Shown here one piece after another: positions 25,801 through 26,300 of a DNA stretch of 26,300 nucleotides; within the stretch, counting starts at the first letter, position 1, and every line of letters begins with the position of its first letter. A program made the position numbers and the translations under genes. The stretch is taken from positions 1-26,300 of the forward strand of contig JAWXBI010000096.1 in NCBI GenBank assembly GCA_034439915.1, written 5' to 3'. The stretch is from JADJLQ01 sp034439915 (GTDB lineage Bacteria > Bacteroidota > Bacteroidia > Chitinophagales > Saprospiraceae). The notes under the pieces are model-generated. The model was not told where the DNA came from and did no database searches. It was given only the letters and a program-made list of their open reading frames with translations.

Positions 25801-26300
25801 ACTAGTCAGGCACCCCGCAGGCAGAATAAACGACTCTGGTAATTTATCCTGTCCTGTTTGGGACCAGTAATCGATAAAAAACTTAAAAGTACTCCCGGGT
25901 GCTTTAGGACGCTTTGGTCAAATGGCGAATGCCATGACTAAGGCACAGGTGATTCTATAAGAAATTTTTTACCAATATGAATTGCTTACGGCACAAGCCT
26001 AACCATTAGGCATAATCATACTACAAAAATGTATGGGGGAAGCTGAGGCAAGGTATGTACCTGGAAATAAGGACCTATCCTTTCGGGTCGCTTTCATTTG
26101 CAAAAATAACACTGCTATTACGTACCATGGATATTCCAATCCTACGAGGTGTATGACAAATTGCAGGTTTAAAGAATTTGAATAAAACGAGACCTGGAAG
26201 TCCGCCTGGCCAAGACGGACAGGGTTTTTAGTTGGTTTAATGAGGTTTCAAACCCTGTCCGCCGACAGGCGGGCTTCCAGGTCTTGTAAAAAAATCCAAA
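25801..26300. other. Non-coding right edge
   Basis: This is 500 bp after the antiporter without a supportable gene. It holds a small perfect hairpin (GCCTAA-CCA-TTAGGC, 25997-26011) and the long inverted repeat at 26187-26287. I recognised no protein fragment in six frames. Confidence 0.5.
26187..26287. repeat. Long imperfect inverted repeat (about 100 bp)
   Basis: Three blocks pair in order. AGACCTGGAAG (26190-26200) pairs with CTTCCAGGTCT (26274-26284), and ACG pairs outside it to 26287 with one G-T. CCGCCTG (26202-26208) pairs with CAGGCGG (26266-26272). CGGACAGGGTTT (26216-26227) pairs with AAACCCTGTCCG (26250-26261). The loop is 22 nt. The plus strand continues into TAAAAAAATCC rather than a T-run. 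It could be a miniature palindromic element or a convergent-gene terminator. GC content is well above its flanks. Confidence 0.75.

Noticed and set aside
1..26300. CRISPR arrays, tRNA/rRNA genes, insertion sequences, prophage or defence genes
   Set aside because: Both strands were scanned by eye. No regularly spaced repeats, cloverleaf-like sequences, transposase or integrase motifs or known defence domains were found.

Overview
The window looks like accessory metabolism from a free-living Bacteroidota, probably of the Saprospiria/Chitinophagia/Cytophagia type. The reasons are a SusC/SusD pair, two large secreted proteins ending in type IX secretion (T9SS) C-terminal sorting domains, Bacteroidota-style lipoproteins and almost no Shine-Dalgarno sequences. 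No phage, integrase, transposase, CRISPR array, tRNA or rRNA was seen.

Positions 1-16980 hold a polysaccharide-utilisation locus (PUL) read on the minus strand. The order is SusC porin, SusD lipoprotein, a 1051-aa secreted multidomain protein, a 1369-aa five-LamG adhesin-like protein, a terminator, then a GH130 mannoside-active enzyme, an MFS transporter and a 577-aa lipoprotein. The 577-aa lipoprotein is a paralogue of the N-terminal half of the 1051-aa protein, and I cannot assign this shared domain to any known family. A divergent AraC-family regulator (17005-17982, plus) faces susC. Their 117-bp intergenic region carries a 12-bp direct repeat with exact 21-bp periodicity, plus a 12-bp palindrome. 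The inferred scheme is that the secreted proteins bind and perhaps cut a glycan outside, SusCD imports the pieces, the MFS protein takes product into the cytoplasm, and GH130 splits a beta-mannoside there. A 48-codon proline-rich micro-ORF (68-214, minus) lies at the left edge.

Positions 18438-24484 hold a compact minus-strand operon: an APC permease resembling ethanolamine permeases, a glutamine-synthetase-like ligase, an iron-type alcohol dehydrogenase, a class I glutamine-amidotransferase-type gamma-glutamyl hydrolase, and an aldehyde dehydrogenase. Two neighbouring pairs overlap. Together they fit a gamma-glutamylated route for ethanolamine or a similar amino alcohol: uptake, gamma-glutamylation, alcohol to aldehyde, aldehyde to acid, then hydrolysis to glutamate plus an amino acid (glycine if ethanolamine). 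It resembles the E. coli Puu putrescine logic, with an alcohol dehydrogenase where the amine oxidase would be, and it has neither an EutBC lyase nor a microcompartment. This is the most interesting system in the window.

The right edge has a divergent CaCA-family sodium/calcium antiporter (24832-25800) and then 500 bp of non-coding DNA ending in a strong imperfect inverted repeat of about 100 bp (26187-26287). The convergent gap at 17983-18437 contains a GC-rich hairpin and a short CACATAG-type sequence that also occurs at 2266-2350.
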